A DNA stretch of 64,000 nt from positions 1 through 64,000 of the forward strand of contig SSXW01000004.1 in NCBI GenBank assembly GCA_009469585.1, in the 5' to 3' direction. The notes beneath the pieces were generated by a model. It had not been told where the DNA came from. It made no database searches and worked only from the letters and a program-made list of their open reading frames with translations. This DNA is from Dechloromonas sp. Dech2017. GTDB lineage: Bacteria; Pseudomonadota; Gammaproteobacteria; Burkholderiales; Rhodocyclaceae. The translations under genes were made by a program, and so were the position numbers. Positions 1-9,115 of the stretch are shown here, piece after piece; position 1 is the first letter of the stretch; each line of letters opens with the position of its first letter.

Positions 1-2
1 CG

Positions 3-2954
3 GCCAGCGCGCTCAGCCCGCCGACGCTGCAGCGGGCCAGCCCGGGGCGCGGGCCGGCGCCGCCCACCCGGCCGCAGCCAACGGCAGCCCGGCCGCCGGC
101 CGCTGGCGGCGAGCCGCTGCCCGAGGCGGTGCGCCTCGATATGGAGGCCCGCTTCGCCGCCGATTTCAGCGCCGTGCGCATCCATCGCGATGCCCGCGCC
201 GCACGGGCCGCCGCCGGCCTGGCCGCGGCGGCCTTCACGGTCGGCAACCAGATCCATTTCGGGGCCGGCCGCTTCGATCCGGCCAGTGGCGAGGGCCGTG
301 AACTGCTCGCCCACGAGCTGACCCACACCATCCAGCAGGGCGCCGCGCCGCAACGCCAGATCCAGCGCAGCCCGGCCCCGCCCGTCACTGAGCGCAGCGG
401 GCCGGCCGTGCACCGGTTGGGCATCGGCGACGCGCTGAACTATTTCGCCGAGCACGCCAACCTGATTCCCGGCTTCCGCATGTTTACGCTGGTCCTCGGC
501 CGCAACCCGGTCAACATGCAGGCGGTCGACCGCAGCCCCGGCAACCTGCTGCGCGCCGTCGTCGAGTTGATGCCGGGTGGCGCGCTGATCACCCGGGCGC
601 TCGACGGCTACGGCATCATCGACCGCGTCGCCGGCTGGGTGCAGCAGCAGATCGCCAGCCTGGGGCTGGTCGCCCGCAGCATCCGCCAGGCCGTCGACCG
701 CTTCCTCGATTCGCTGAGCTGGACCGACATCTTCGACCTGGGCGGTGTCTGGGAGCGGGCCCGGCGCATCGTCACCGAGCCTATCGAGCGCATCACCCGC
801 TTCATCGGCAACCTGGTGTCCGGCGTGCTGCAGTTCATCCGCGACGCGGTGCTCCGTCCGCTGGCCGGGCTGGCCCAGGGCACGCGCGGCTGGGACCTGC
901 TCTGTGCCGTGCTTGGCCGCAACCCGATCACCGGCGAGGCCGTGCCGCGCACCGCCGAGACGCTGATCGGCGGCTTCATGCGCCTGATCGGCCAGGAGGA
1001 GGTGTGGCAGAACCTGCAGCAGAGCCGCGCCGTGCCGCGCGCCTTCGCCTGGTTCCAGGGGGCGCTGGCCGGGCTGGTCGGTTTCGTCACCGCCTTGCCC
1101 GGCCTGTTCATGGACACCCTGCGCAGCCTGGGCATCGCCGACCTGCTGACGCCGGTGCAGACCTTCGGGCGCGTCGTCCGCGTCTTCGGCGATTTCGCCG
1201 GGCGTTTCTTCAGCTGGGCCGGGCAGCAGGTGATGAGCCTGCTCGAAATCATCTTCGACGTTGTCGCGCCGGCGGTGATGCCCTACCTGCGGCGGGCGGC
1301 CGGGGCCTTGCGGACCATCGTCGCCAACCCCATCGGCTTCGTGCGCAACCTGGTGCGGGCCGCCGTCCAGGGCTTCCGGCAATTCGCCACGAACATCGTC
1401 AGCCATCTGCGCGCCTCGCTGATCGGCTGGCTGACCGGGGCGATGGCCGGCGCCAACATCTACATCCCGCAGGCCTTCACGCTGCAGGAAATCATCAAGT
1501 TCGTGCTCAGCGTGCTCGGCCTGACCTGGCAGAACATCCGCAGCAAGCTGGTCCGGGTGGCCGGCGAGCGGGTGGTGACGGCCATGGAGACCGGCTTCGA
1601 CATCGTCGTCACGCTCGTCCGCGACGGCCCGGCGGCGGCCTGGGAGCGCATCCGCGAGAGCCTCTCCAACCTGCGCGAAATGGTCGTCGACGGGGTGATG
1701 AATTTCGTCCGCGAGCGCATCGTCGTCGCCGCCGTGACCCGCCTGGTGTCCATGCTCAACCCGGCCGGTGCCTTCATCCAGGCCGTCATCGCCATCTACA
1801 ACACGGTGATGTTCTTCGTCGAGCGCCTACGCCAGATCGCCCAGGTGGCGGCGGCCTTCATCGATTCGATCGCCGCCATCGCGGGCGGCGTCATCGCCGC
1901 CGCGGCCAACCGCGTCGAGCAGACGATGGCCGGGCTGCTCACCCTGGTCATCAGCTTCCTCGCCCGACTGGTCGGGCTGGGCCGGGTCAGCGACGCGGTG
2001 ACCAACATCATCAACCGCATCCGCGCCCCCATCGACCGGGCGCTCGACCGCGTCGTGGACTGGATCGTCCGCCTCGGCCGGCGCTTCATGAGCGCGGCGC
2101 GCGGCGCCGTCGGCCGGGTCGCCGAATGGTGGCGGCAGCGCAAGCCCTTCCGCACGGCCGGCGGCGAGAGCCACGAGGTCTATTTCGTCGGCGACGAGCG
2201 CAACGCCCGGGCCATGGTGGCCAGCCGCGACCCGCAGCCGGTGGAAACCCGGCTCGACCGCTTCCTGGCCGCCGCCAACGAAGCCAGCGCCCCGGCCCGC
2301 AAGCGCAACGCCATCGCGCTGATCGGCGCGACGCGCAGCGCCGTGCGCGCCAATGCCGACGACCCGGTCGTCGTCACCAACCTGCGCACGCTGTTCGGCA
2401 TCTTCGACGACCCGGCGCCGGCGCGCGTCACCCGCTATCAGCCGCGCACCCAATCGCTGGGCGGCGATACGGTCGGCGTCGGCATGAGCGTCGACTGGCT
2501 GAACGACGCCTGGCGGCGCAGCCACCCGGGCAGCCCGCCGCGCTCCGGGGCGCAGGGCACGCTGATGAGCAAACTGGAAACCGACCCCGGCGAGCGCAGC
2601 CCGGACAAGTACATCCGCGGCCACCTGCTCAACGAGCACATCGGCGGCGCCGGCGATGCCAGCAACCTGTTCCCGATCACCGGCAACGCCAACAGCCGCC
2701 ATTTGCATTCGACCGAAAGCCGCGTCAAGCGCTGGGTCGACGTGCCGGCCAACTGGGTGTTCTACGAAGTGACCGTGGACGGCATCAGCTCCAGCCTGAA
2801 CAACAGCGACGTGACGCAGAACTACGTCAACGCCACCTTCAACTGCCGCGCCGTGCTCAAGGACGACGACGGCACCGAGCGCGAAAGCTACCTGACCGCC
2901 ATCACCTCGACCTACCGCGTGCGCCACGAGGCGCGCAGCTTCGCGGTGCGCTGA
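3..2954 (+). CDS. DUF4157 (eCIS core) protein with C-terminal putative nuclease domain, 5' partial
   Basis: The frame is open to the left window edge, so the true start is outside. The GTG at 129 lies inside the conserved run and is not a start. Numbering from that codon, residues 1-70 are a DUF4157 domain with an HELTH (HExxH) motif at 62-66. DUF4157 is the domain shared by cargo of extracellular contractile injection systems. Residues 120-690 are long amphipathic or hydrophobic helices, with an internal repeat (LGRNPVNMQAVDR at 123, LGRNPITGEAVPR at 262). The C-terminus has RGHLLNEHIGG (RGH at 830-832) followed by NLFPITGNANSRH, resembling the beta-beta-alpha-metal DNA/RNA non-specific endonuclease core. 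I infer an exported toxin or effector. No eCIS structural genes are visible here. The nuclease call rests on the motif alone. Confidence 0.75.
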   Translation, partial: ASALSPPTLQRASPGRGPAPPTRPQPTAARPPAAGGEPLPEAVRLDMEARFAADFSAVRIHRDARAARAAAGLAAAAFTVGNQIHFGAGRFDPASGEGRELLAHELTHTIQQGAAPQRQIQRSPAPPVTERSGPAVHRLGIGDALNYFAEHANLIPGFRMFTLVLGRNPVNMQAVDRSPGNLLRAVVELMPGGALITRALDGYGIIDRVAGWVQQQIASLGLVARSIRQAVDRFLDSLSWTDIFDLGGVWERARRIVTEPIERITRFIGNLVSGVLQFIRDAVLRPLAGLAQGTRGWDLLCAVLGRNPITGEAVPRTAETLIGGFMRLIGQEEVWQNLQQSRAVPRAFAWFQGALAGLVGFVTALPGLFMDTLRSLGIADLLTPVQTFGRVVRVFGDFAGRFFSWAGQQVMSLLEIIFDVVAPAVMPYLRRAAGALRTIVANPIGFVRNLVRAAVQGFRQFATNIVSHLRASLIGWLTGAMAGANIYIPQAFTLQEIIKFVLSVLGLTWQNIRSKLVRVAGERVVTAMETGFDIVVTLVRDGPAAAWERIRESLSNLREMVVDGVMNFVRERIVVAAVTRLVSMLNPAGAFIQAVIAIYNTVMFFVERLRQIAQVAAAFIDSIAAIAGGVIAAAANRVEQTMAGLLTLVISFLARLVGLGRVSDAVTNIINRIRAPIDRALDRVVDWIVRLGRRFMSAARGAVGRVAEWWRQRKPFRTAGGESHEVYFVGDERNARAMVASRDPQPVETRLDRFLAAANEASAPARKRNAIALIGATRSAVRANADDPVVVTNLRTLFGIFDDPAPARVTRYQPRTQSLGGDTVGVGMSVDWLNDAWRRSHPGSPPRSGAQGTLMSKLETDPGERSPDKYIRGHLLNEHIGGAGDASNLFPITGNANSRHLHSTESRVKRWVDVPANWVFYEVTVDGISSSLNNSDVTQNYVNATFNCRAVLKDDDGTERESYLTAITSTYRVRHEARSFAVR

Positions 2955-2962
2955 GGGAGGAT

Positions 2963-2999
2963 TCCGATTTTTGGCGGTTTTTGCCGTTGACCGCGGCGG
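2963..2999 (-). repeat. dispersed A-tract/palindrome motif, copy 1
   Basis: Read on the minus strand: GCGGTCAACGGC followed by two phased A-tracts (CAAAAA, CAAAAAT). It lies in the 48-base gap between the DUF4157 gene and the convergent cytochrome gene. Confidence 0.7.
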
Positions 3000-3002
3000 T
3001 CC

Positions 3003-3392
3003 TCAGCGCTTTTTCTGGCGGTCCGCCTTGGCCCGCCAGCCCTTGACGGCAGCCTCGCCCGGCTCGCCGGCCTGGGCGCCGTGCTGGTTGATCATCCAGA
3101 CGACGGCCCGCGCCACCTCGAGATCCGACAGGTTGGGATTGCCGCCCTTGGCCGGCATCTGCCGAATGCCGCCGAGCGCCGCCGGGATCAGGTCGTCCAC
3201 GCCTTCCTTGACGAGGCGGGACCAGCGCTTGCCGTCGGACAACTTCGGTGCTCCGAGCAGACCGCCGTGGTGGCAGACGATGCAGGTCTGGTTGTAAACC
3301 TCCTGCCCGGACTTGTCTTCGGCCCGGGCCAGCCAGGGCCAGCCGAGCAGGGCGGCGAGCAGGGTCGAGCGCAATAGACGTGACGAGATCAT
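3003..3392 (-). CDS. small c-type cytochrome (cytochrome c5-like)
   Basis: Encodes about 129 residues starting MISSRLLRSTLLAALLG. The frame is open further upstream, but this ATG has an AAGGA ribosome site 9 bases ahead and begins a good Sec signal peptide ending near ARAED. The mature part has one haem-attachment motif, CIVCH, a GxP segment (LGAPKLSD), and a distal Met in RQMPAKGG that can be the sixth ligand. This is the cytochrome c5/CccA layout. It would be a periplasmic electron carrier; the partner is unknown. It is downstream of, and in the same direction as, the TPR gene. Confidence 0.85.
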   Translation of the reverse strand: MISSRLLRSTLLAALLGWPWLARAEDKSGQEVYNQTCIVCHHGGLLGAPKLSDGKRWSRLVKEGVDDLIPAALGGIRQMPAKGGNPNLSDLEVARAVVWMINQHGAQAGEPGEAAVKGWRAKADRQKKR

Positions 3393-3519
3393 GTGAGCAT
3401 CCTTCTCAATTGGCGGAGCGTTGTGCCGGAAAACGGCTTTCATTTTATTGAACCGGCAAGCATTAACCCAAGCTCTGTTTGGGCTGAACCGGTCGAAAGC
3501 CCCGCCGGCCCGGTCGGTG

Positions 3520-4197
3520 CTAACCGGGTGTCCGCTTGATTTCGATGGTCCCGTTGCGCACCGCATCGATCAGCTTGTCGACCCGGGTGTCGCCCGGCTG
3601 GCGCCGCTTGTAGTCCTCCAGGCTGTGCAAGGCCCGGCCTTTGTCGCCGAGCGTCAGATAGGCCATGCCCATCGTGTAGGCGGCGTCGGCGACGCCTGCC
3701 GCAAGGGCTTTCTCAAGATAGGGCAGCGCCTCCTTCGCCTGGCCGGCGCCGGCCAGGAAGCTGCCATACCGGTAGTTGCCCTGCGGATGCGCCGGCGAAG
3801 CGGCAAGCAGGCGCTGGAAAATCGCGGCGGCCTTGTCGGCCGAACCGGCGATGTCCAGATTGTGTCCGATGCTGTTGAGGTAAGCGGCGCGAACCAGAAG
3901 CTCCGGGTTGGGTGCGGGAACGTTGATCACGATGTCGAGCATGCCCGACAAGGCTTTCACGTCCTCGGTCGCCCGCTGCTTGTCGCGTGGCGTATCGAAT
4001 TGCGGCGGGTAGTTCCTGGCATGGGCCGACAGGTCATTCAGCATCAGGTCAAGATAGGCGCCATCGAAGCCGTATTTCTTGCCGGAAGGGGTTTCCGAAA
4101 CCGTCAGCAAACGCTTCCGGTCGTAGTTGCCATACTCCCGGGCGCTGGCCGAAGCGGCGACGAACAGGGCAATGAGGGCAAGCAGAAAATTACGCAT
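3520..4197 (-). CDS. secreted tetratricopeptide-repeat protein
   Basis: Encodes 225 residues with a signal peptide (MRNFLLALIALFVAASASA). A region of unknown fold (residues 20-100) is followed by TPR-like helical pairs from about 100 to 205, visible as IFQRLLAASPAHPQGNYRYG, ALPYLEKALAAG and AYLTLGDKGRALHSLEDY. It is likely periplasmic and protein-binding. No catalytic motif is seen. The cytochrome gene follows after 127 bases on the same strand. Confidence 0.8.
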   Translation of the reverse strand: MRNFLLALIALFVAASASAREYGNYDRKRLLTVSETPSGKKYGFDGAYLDLMLNDLSAHARNYPPQFDTPRDKQRATEDVKALSGMLDIVINVPAPNPELLVRAAYLNSIGHNLDIAGSADKAAAIFQRLLAASPAHPQGNYRYGSFLAGAGQAKEALPYLEKALAAGVADAAYTMGMAYLTLGDKGRALHSLEDYKRRQPGDTRVDKLIDAVRNGTIEIKRTPG

Positions 4198-4245
4198 GAT
4201 GTGGAGCTAGTGCTGACATGTCCGTGGCGGTTGCGGCAGGAAGAG

Positions 4246-4283
4246 GAAATTCAAGAAATCGACGAATTTTCCGGTCGACCGCG
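4246..4283 (-). repeat. dispersed A-tract/palindrome motif, copy 2
   Basis: Minus-strand reading: GCGGTCGACCGGAAAATTCG, then further A-tracts (GATTTC, GAATTTC). It lies between the HrgA-like gene and the TPR gene, just 3' of the former's stop. Confidence 0.8.
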
Positions 4284-4291
4284 AGAATTGC

Positions 4292-5224
4292 TTATTCGCT
4301 TGTGTTGGGAATGTCCCAGTTTCCCACCCTGGCATTGTCCGTCTGATGGAATTGTCGGACCCAACTGATGAAACTCTGAAAGTCGCTGTTTTCCAACGCT
4401 AGGCGATTGCAGGCATCCCAATCAATATCCAGGCGCTCACGCGCCGGGATCAGAATTTCGCTTTCACTCGGGTCGCCTGGATTCAATCGTATCAGTCCCA
4501 TGCCATACGAGGCCGCCAGGAGACGAAGTTCCTTCATGGCGGATTCTTGAATATCGGCAGCGACCAGATAGCCCAGATTGGCCCAGGATGAGTTGGATAC
4601 CGCCTGGAACCATACCTCCCTAACGTTGGCGCGGTTAATCAGCAGCTTGACTTCGAATGACCATAGACGAGCCCGCTGTGCGCCGATCTGTTGGACGCAA
4701 GCCCGAATCTCGCGATCCCAACCTGCGCCGAGATCCTCCAAGGCGACGAGATCAGGAAACAGCCATTTGTTGCCGTTGGGACCGTTTCGGTTTGAAGATC
4801 GCTTCTCGTCGATACGTTTCGGGTACAGATTCCATTCTCCGTGCAGATAGCGACAGAGCAGGGGATATAGATCGTGCTCGCTCAGTTTTCCCGGGGTGGA
4901 AGGCTCTGGCTTCTCGGCTTCGGCGACCTCTGCCGCCTCACTTGCTGCAGTCCAGTAATACTGACGAGGCCGACCTTCGGTGGTACGGATTTGTGGCCAG
5001 CGCTTCTGGATTTCTGGGCGGTTGGCACCAATCTCAGCCACCAGTTGCCAAAGAAATGCTGCATCTTCTCGCAAGTCCTGCTGGCTATTGCGGCGCTTTT
5101 CTTCACAGGCCTCCCTTAGATTTTCAAACATCCATACTGCCATCTGCCGAGCGGTGAAACGCTCAGCAGGGCGAGACTTTAGGAAATCAACGATGGTCTG
5201 GCGAAGGTTAAGCTTTGCGGTCAT
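4292..5224 (-). CDS. HrgA-like (COG2958) protein, putative restriction-type
   Basis: Encodes 310 residues. Residues 1-95 form a winged-helix-like N-terminus (LRQTIVDFLKSRPAERFTAR). Then comes a low-complexity linker rich in A, E and P, then a C-terminal domain (about 120-300) with SEHDLYPLLCRYL, FPDLVALEDLG and WSFEVKLLI. The spaced D...E-x-K (FPDLVAL, FEVKLLI) fits a PD-(D/E)xK nuclease core. HrgA family members are associated with restriction loci in epsilonproteobacteria. Here there is no methyltransferase partner, so a DNA-defence role is only a guess. The gene interrupts an otherwise housekeeping region and has more mixed codon use than its neighbours. Confidence 0.6.
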   Translation of the reverse strand: MTAKLNLRQTIVDFLKSRPAERFTARQMAVWMFENLREACEEKRRNSQQDLREDAAFLWQLVAEIGANRPEIQKRWPQIRTTEGRPRQYYWTAASEAAEVAEAEKPEPSTPGKLSEHDLYPLLCRYLHGEWNLYPKRIDEKRSSNRNGPNGNKWLFPDLVALEDLGAGWDREIRACVQQIGAQRARLWSFEVKLLINRANVREVWFQAVSNSSWANLGYLVAADIQESAMKELRLLAASYGMGLIRLNPGDPSESEILIPARERLDIDWDACNRLALENSDFQSFISWVRQFHQTDNARVGNWDIPNTSE

Positions 5225-5234
5225 GGTTCGGCCT

Positions 5235-5261
5235 AGAAAAAAGGCCGCTTGGTGCGGCCTT
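5235..5261 (-). terminator. rho-independent terminator of fba
   Basis: A perfect 8-bp stem (AAGGCCGC / GCGGCCTT, 5241-5261) has a 5-base loop. On the minus strand it is followed by TTTTTT. It sits 25 bases past the fba stop. Confidence 0.85.
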
Positions 5262-5285
5262 GAAGAAACTAGCGAACGCTTGGGT

Positions 5286-6350
5286 TCACTTGACGATCTG
5301 GTTCAACTCGCCCTTGGCGTAGCGTTCGGCCATTTTTTCCAATGGCAGCGGCTTGATCTTGCTCGCCTGGCCGGCGCAGCCGAAGGCTTCGTAGCGGGCG
5401 AGGCAGATTTTCTTGGCGGCTTCGCGGGCTGGCTTGAGGTAGTCGCGCGGGTCGAACTTGGACGGGTTTTCGGCCATGTAGCGGCGGATGGCGCCGGTCA
5501 TGGCGAGGCGGATGTCGGTGTCGATGTTGACCTTGCGTACGCCGTGGGCGATGCCCTTGACGATTTCCTCGACCGGCACGCCGTAGGTTTCCTTCATGTC
5601 GCCGCCGAATTCGCGGATTTCGGCGAGCAGTTCCTGCGGCACCGATGACGAGCCGTGCATGACCAGGTGGGTGTTGGGGATGCGGGCGTGGATTTCGGCG
5701 ATGCGGTCGATGGCGAGGATGTCGCCGGTCGGCTTCTTGGTGAACTTGTAGGCGCCGTGGCTGGTGCCGATGGCGATGGCCAGCGCGTCGCAGTTGGTCT
5801 GCTTGACGAAGTCGGCGGCCTGGTCGACGTCGGTCAAGAGCTGTTCGCGGGTCATGTGGCCTTCGGCGCCGTGGCCGTCTTCCTTGTCGCCCTTCATGGT
5901 TTCGAGCGAGCCGAGGACGCCGAGTTCTGCTTCGACGGAGACGCCGATGGCGTGCGACAGCTTGACCACTTCCTTGGAGACGGCGACGTTGTAGTCGTAG
6001 GAGGCGACGGTCTTGCCGTCGGCTTCGAGCGAGCCGTCCATCATCACCGAGGTGAAGCCGGAGCGGATGGCGGCCATGCAGACGGCCGGGCTTTGCCCGT
6101 GGTCCTGGTGCATGACGATGGGCAGCTGCGGGTAGGCTTCGAGGGCGGCCAGGATCTGGTGGCGCAGGAAGGGCTCGCCGGCGTATTTGCGGGCACCGGC
6201 CGAGGCCTGCATGATGACCGGGGCGTCGATCTGGGCGGCGGCTTCGCAGATGGCCCAGACCTGTTCCATGTTGTTGACGTTGAAGGCGGGCAGACCGTAG
6301 CCGTTTTCGGCGGCATGGTCGAGCAGTTGGCGCATGGAGACGAGCGGCAT
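5286..6350 (-). CDS. fba: fructose-bisphosphate aldolase, class II
   Basis: Encodes 354 residues, the usual length of the CbbA/FbaA type. It interconverts fructose 1,6-bisphosphate with dihydroxyacetone phosphate and glyceraldehyde 3-phosphate (sedoheptulose bisphosphate in Calvin-type versions). Visible signatures are FNVNNMEQ at 24-30, the zinc-site HQDHGQS at 81-87, the metal-ligand segment ELGVLG at 142-147 and the glycine-rich HGSSSVP. The start has an AGGAG site. It is the last gene of the pgk-pyk-fba glycolytic run on this strand and has its own strong terminator. Confidence 0.95.
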   Translation of the reverse strand: MPLVSMRQLLDHAAENGYGLPAFNVNNMEQVWAICEAAAQIDAPVIMQASAGARKYAGEPFLRHQILAALEAYPQLPIVMHQDHGQSPAVCMAAIRSGFTSVMMDGSLEADGKTVASYDYNVAVSKEVVKLSHAIGVSVEAELGVLGSLETMKGDKEDGHGAEGHMTREQLLTDVDQAADFVKQTNCDALAIAIGTSHGAYKFTKKPTGDILAIDRIAEIHARIPNTHLVMHGSSSVPQELLAEIREFGGDMKETYGVPVEEIVKGIAHGVRKVNIDTDIRLAMTGAIRRYMAENPSKFDPRDYLKPAREAAKKICLARYEAFGCAGQASKIKPLPLEKMAERYAKGELNQIVK

Positions 6351-6398
6351 GGGAACTCCTGTTTCGGTAACGGGTTTAGCTAATTGGTCTATTTTACG

Positions 6399-7832
6399 CT
6401 AGTCGGCCTGATGCTCGCCGACGCGGATGATCTTCAGCGTGTTGGTGCCGCCGGCGGTGCCGATCGGTTCGCCGATGGTGAGCACGATGAGGTCGCCCTT
6501 CTCGGCGACGCCGCGGTCGATGAGCAGTTGCTCGGCCTCGGCCAGCAGGCGGTCGCGGTCGCTGTGTTCCTGGGTCATGAGCAGCGGATAGACCTCGCGA
6601 TAGAGCGCCATGCGGGCGACCGAGCCGGCGTCCGGGGTCAGCGCGTAGATCGGCACGCCGCAGTTCAGGCGGCTCATCCACAGCGCCGTCGAGCCGGACT
6701 GGGTGAGGGCGGCGATGGCCTTGACCTTGAGGTGATGGGCCGTCCAGATCGCCGCCATGGCGATCGACTGGTCGATGCGGGTGAAGATGCGGTCGAGGAA
6801 CTCGCGGTCGAGGGTGACCTCGGCCGAGCGCTCGGCCTCGACGCAGATGCGGGCCATCGACTCGACGGTCTCGACCGGGTACTTGCCGCTCGCCGTCTCG
6901 GCCGACAGCATCACCGCGTCGGTGCCGTCGAGCACGGCATTGGCGACGTCGGAAACTTCGGCGCGGGTCGGCACCGGCGAGGTGATCATCGACTCCATCA
7001 TCTGGGTGGCGGTGATGGTCAGCTTGTTGCGGTCGCGCGCCATGCGGATCATTTTCTTCTGCAGGGCCGGCACGGCGGCATCGCCGACTTCGACGGCGAG
7101 GTCGCCGCGGGCGACCATGACGCCGTCCGAGGCGTCGAGGATTTCGGCCAGGTTGTCGACCGCCTCGACCCGCTCGATCTTGGCGATCAGCACGGCCTGG
7201 CTGCCGGCGGCGCGCAGCAGCTGGCGGGCCATGTACATGTCGGCGGCGCTCTTGGGGAAGGAGACGGCGACGAAATCGACGCCGAGCTCGGCCGCCGTCT
7301 TGATGTCGTCCATGTCCTTGGCGGTCAGCGCCGGGGCGGTCAGGCCGCCGCCCTGGCGGTTGATGCCCTTGTTGTTGGAGAGGACGCCCCCGACCAGCAC
7401 CCGGGTGTGGATTTCATGGCCGCGCACGCCGCTGACTTCCAGCTTCAGACGGCCGTCGTCGAGGAGCAGGATGTCGCCGGTGACGACGTCCTTGGGCAGG
7501 TCCTTGTAGTCCAGCCCGACGCGCTCGGCGTTGCCCATGGCGCAGGCGGCGTCGAGGACGAATTTCTCGCCGGGGATCAGCTCGATCTTGCCTTCCTCGA
7601 ACTTGCCGACGCGGATCTTCGGCCCCTGCAGGTCGCCGAGGATGCCGACGGTGCGGCCGAACCTGGCCGCCGCGGCGCGGATGGCGGCGGTGCGGGCGCG
7701 ATGGTCGTCCACCGTGCCGTGCGAAAAGTTCATACGGACGACGTCGATGCCGGCTTTGACCATGCGCTCGAGAACTTCCGGGCTGGACGAGGCGGGGCCC
7801 AGGGTGGCGACGATTTTGGTGTGACGGGTCAT
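6399..7832 (-). CDS. pyk: pyruvate kinase
   Basis: Encodes 477 residues. It converts phosphoenolpyruvate and ADP to pyruvate and ATP in the cytoplasm. Signatures are TKIVATLGPASS at the N-terminus, RMNFSHGT, the active-site segment MVARGDLAVEVG, TATQMMESMI and the C-terminal regulatory domain. It follows pgk, separated by a 77-base gap filled by the paired palindrome motif (7843-7897), so pgk-pyk expression may be split there. Confidence 0.95.
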   Translation of the reverse strand: MTRHTKIVATLGPASSSPEVLERMVKAGIDVVRMNFSHGTVDDHRARTAAIRAAAARFGRTVGILGDLQGPKIRVGKFEEGKIELIPGEKFVLDAACAMGNAERVGLDYKDLPKDVVTGDILLLDDGRLKLEVSGVRGHEIHTRVLVGGVLSNNKGINRQGGGLTAPALTAKDMDDIKTAAELGVDFVAVSFPKSAADMYMARQLLRAAGSQAVLIAKIERVEAVDNLAEILDASDGVMVARGDLAVEVGDAAVPALQKKMIRMARDRNKLTITATQMMESMITSPVPTRAEVSDVANAVLDGTDAVMLSAETASGKYPVETVESMARICVEAERSAEVTLDREFLDRIFTRIDQSIAMAAIWTAHHLKVKAIAALTQSGSTALWMSRLNCGVPIYALTPDAGSVARMALYREVYPLLMTQEHSDRDRLLAEAEQLLIDRGVAEKGDLIVLTIGEPIGTAGGTNTLKIIRVGEHQAD

Positions 7833-7842
7833 GTCTCGCTCC

Positions 7843-7897
7843 GTTTTTTTGATTTTGGCTGTTTTTTCCGGTCGACCGCAGCACTGCGGTCGACCGG
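7843..7897 (-). repeat. dispersed motif copy 3, double unit with near-perfect 30-bp palindrome
   Basis: A full minus-orientation unit (palindrome plus AAAAAA, AAAAT, AAAAAAA tracts, 7843-7881) is joined head-to-head to a second palindrome core (7884-7897). Together, 14-bp arms CCGGTCGACCGCAG and CTGCGGTCGACCGG flank 2 bases at 7868-7897. It lies between pgk and pyk. The T-run is on the wrong side for termination of this operon. Confidence 0.85.
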
Positions 7898-7909
7898 CGC
7901 TCCGGCCGA

Positions 7910-9094
7910 TTACTGCGCGGCGCGTTCTTCGAGGACGGCGATGGCCGGCAGCGTCTTGCCTTCGAGGAATTCCAGGAAGGCGCCGCCGCCGGTCGAGATG
8001 TAGCCGACGTCCTCGGCGATGTGGAACTTGGCGATGGCGGCCAGCGTGTCGCCGCCGCCGGCGATCGAGAAGGCCTCGGAGTGGGCGATGGCCGAGGCCA
8101 TCATCTTGGTGCCGCCGGCGAACTGCGGCAGTTCGAAGACGCCGACCGGGCCGTTCCAGACGATGGTGCCGGCGTTGGCGATGATTTCGGCAAGCTTGGC
8201 GGCGGTCTTCGGGCCGACGTCGAGGATGCGGTCGTGGGCGGCAACGTCATCGACCGAGATCTTGTTGGCACGGGCCAGGGCGGAGACTTCGTCGGCGACG
8301 ACGACGTCGGTCGGCAGGGGCACTTCGGCGCCGCGCTGCTTCATGATGTCCATGATGGCGTGGGCTTCCTTGACCAGGTCCGGCTCGGCCAGCGACTGGC
8401 CGATGCGCTTGCCGTCGGCGAGCAGGAAGGTGTTGGCGATGCCGCCGCCGACGATCAGCTGGTCGACCTTGTCGGCCAGCGACTTGAGGATGGTCAGCTT
8501 GCTGGAAACCTTGGAGCCACCGACGATGGCGACCAGCGGGCGCTTCGGCTCGTGCAGGGCCTTGCCCAAGGCGTCGATTTCGGCGCCCATCAGGATGCCG
8601 GCGCAGGCTACCGGGGCGAACCTGGCAATGCCGTGGGTGGTCGCTTCGGCGCGGTGGGCGGTGCCGAAGGCGTCATTGACATAAACGTCGCACAGCTTGG
8701 CCATCTTCTGGGCCAGCTCTTCGTTGTTCTTCTTCTCGCCCTTGTTGACGCGGCAGTTCTCGAGCAGCACGACCTCGCCCGGTTTGACCTCGAAGCCGCC
8801 ATCGACCCAGTTCTGGATCAGGCGCACCGAGGTGTGCAGCATCTGGCCGAGGCGCACGGCGACCGGCGTCAGCGAGTCTTCCGGCGTCATCTCGCCTTCG
8901 GTCGGGCGGCCGAGGTGGGAGGTGACCATGACCGCCGCGCCCTTTTCCAGGCAGTACTTGATCGAGGCCAGCGAGGCGCGGATGCGGGTGTCCTCGGTGA
9001 TGTTGCCGGCCTCGTCCTGCGGCACGTTGAGGTCGGCGCGGATGAACACGCGCTTGCCGGAAACATCGAGGTCGGTCAGCTTGATGACGTTCAT
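7910..9094 (-). CDS. pgk: phosphoglycerate kinase
   Basis: Encodes 394 residues, the normal length. It transfers phosphate between 1,3-bisphosphoglycerate and ADP. Signatures are RADLNVP with the substrate-binding DTRIRASL, the HLGRP-type [16 protein letters not shown] at the hinge, WNGPVGVFE and the nucleotide-site GGGDT. It follows epd by 21 bases, so epd-pgk are probably cotranscribed. Confidence 0.96.
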   Translation of the reverse strand: MNVIKLTDLDVSGKRVFIRADLNVPQDEAGNITEDTRIRASLASIKYCLEKGAAVMVTSHLGRPTEGEMTPEDSLTPVAVRLGQMLHTSVRLIQNWVDGGFEVKPGEVVLLENCRVNKGEKKNNEELAQKMAKLCDVYVNDAFGTAHRAEATTHGIARFAPVACAGILMGAEIDALGKALHEPKRPLVAIVGGSKVSSKLTILKSLADKVDQLIVGGGIANTFLLADGKRIGQSLAEPDLVKEAHAIMDIMKQRGAEVPLPTDVVVADEVSALARANKISVDDVAAHDRILDVGPKTAAKLAEIIANAGTIVWNGPVGVFELPQFAGGTKMMASAIAHSEAFSIAGGGDTLAAIAKFHIAEDVGYISTGGGAFLEFLEGKTLPAIAVLEERAAQ

Positions 9095-9115
9095 GGTCTT
9101 CTCCAGAGTTTGAGG

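Noticed and set aside
1004..3046. Long overlapping open frames (several hundred codons) opposite or out of frame with real genes
   Set aside because: GC-rich codon bias leaves long open shadow frames. Their translations are Arg/Pro/Gly/Ala-rich with no domain, and a recognisable gene covers each.
7843..7897. Double palindrome as a terminator of pgk
   Set aside because: On the minus strand the hairpin is followed by A-runs, not T-runs.
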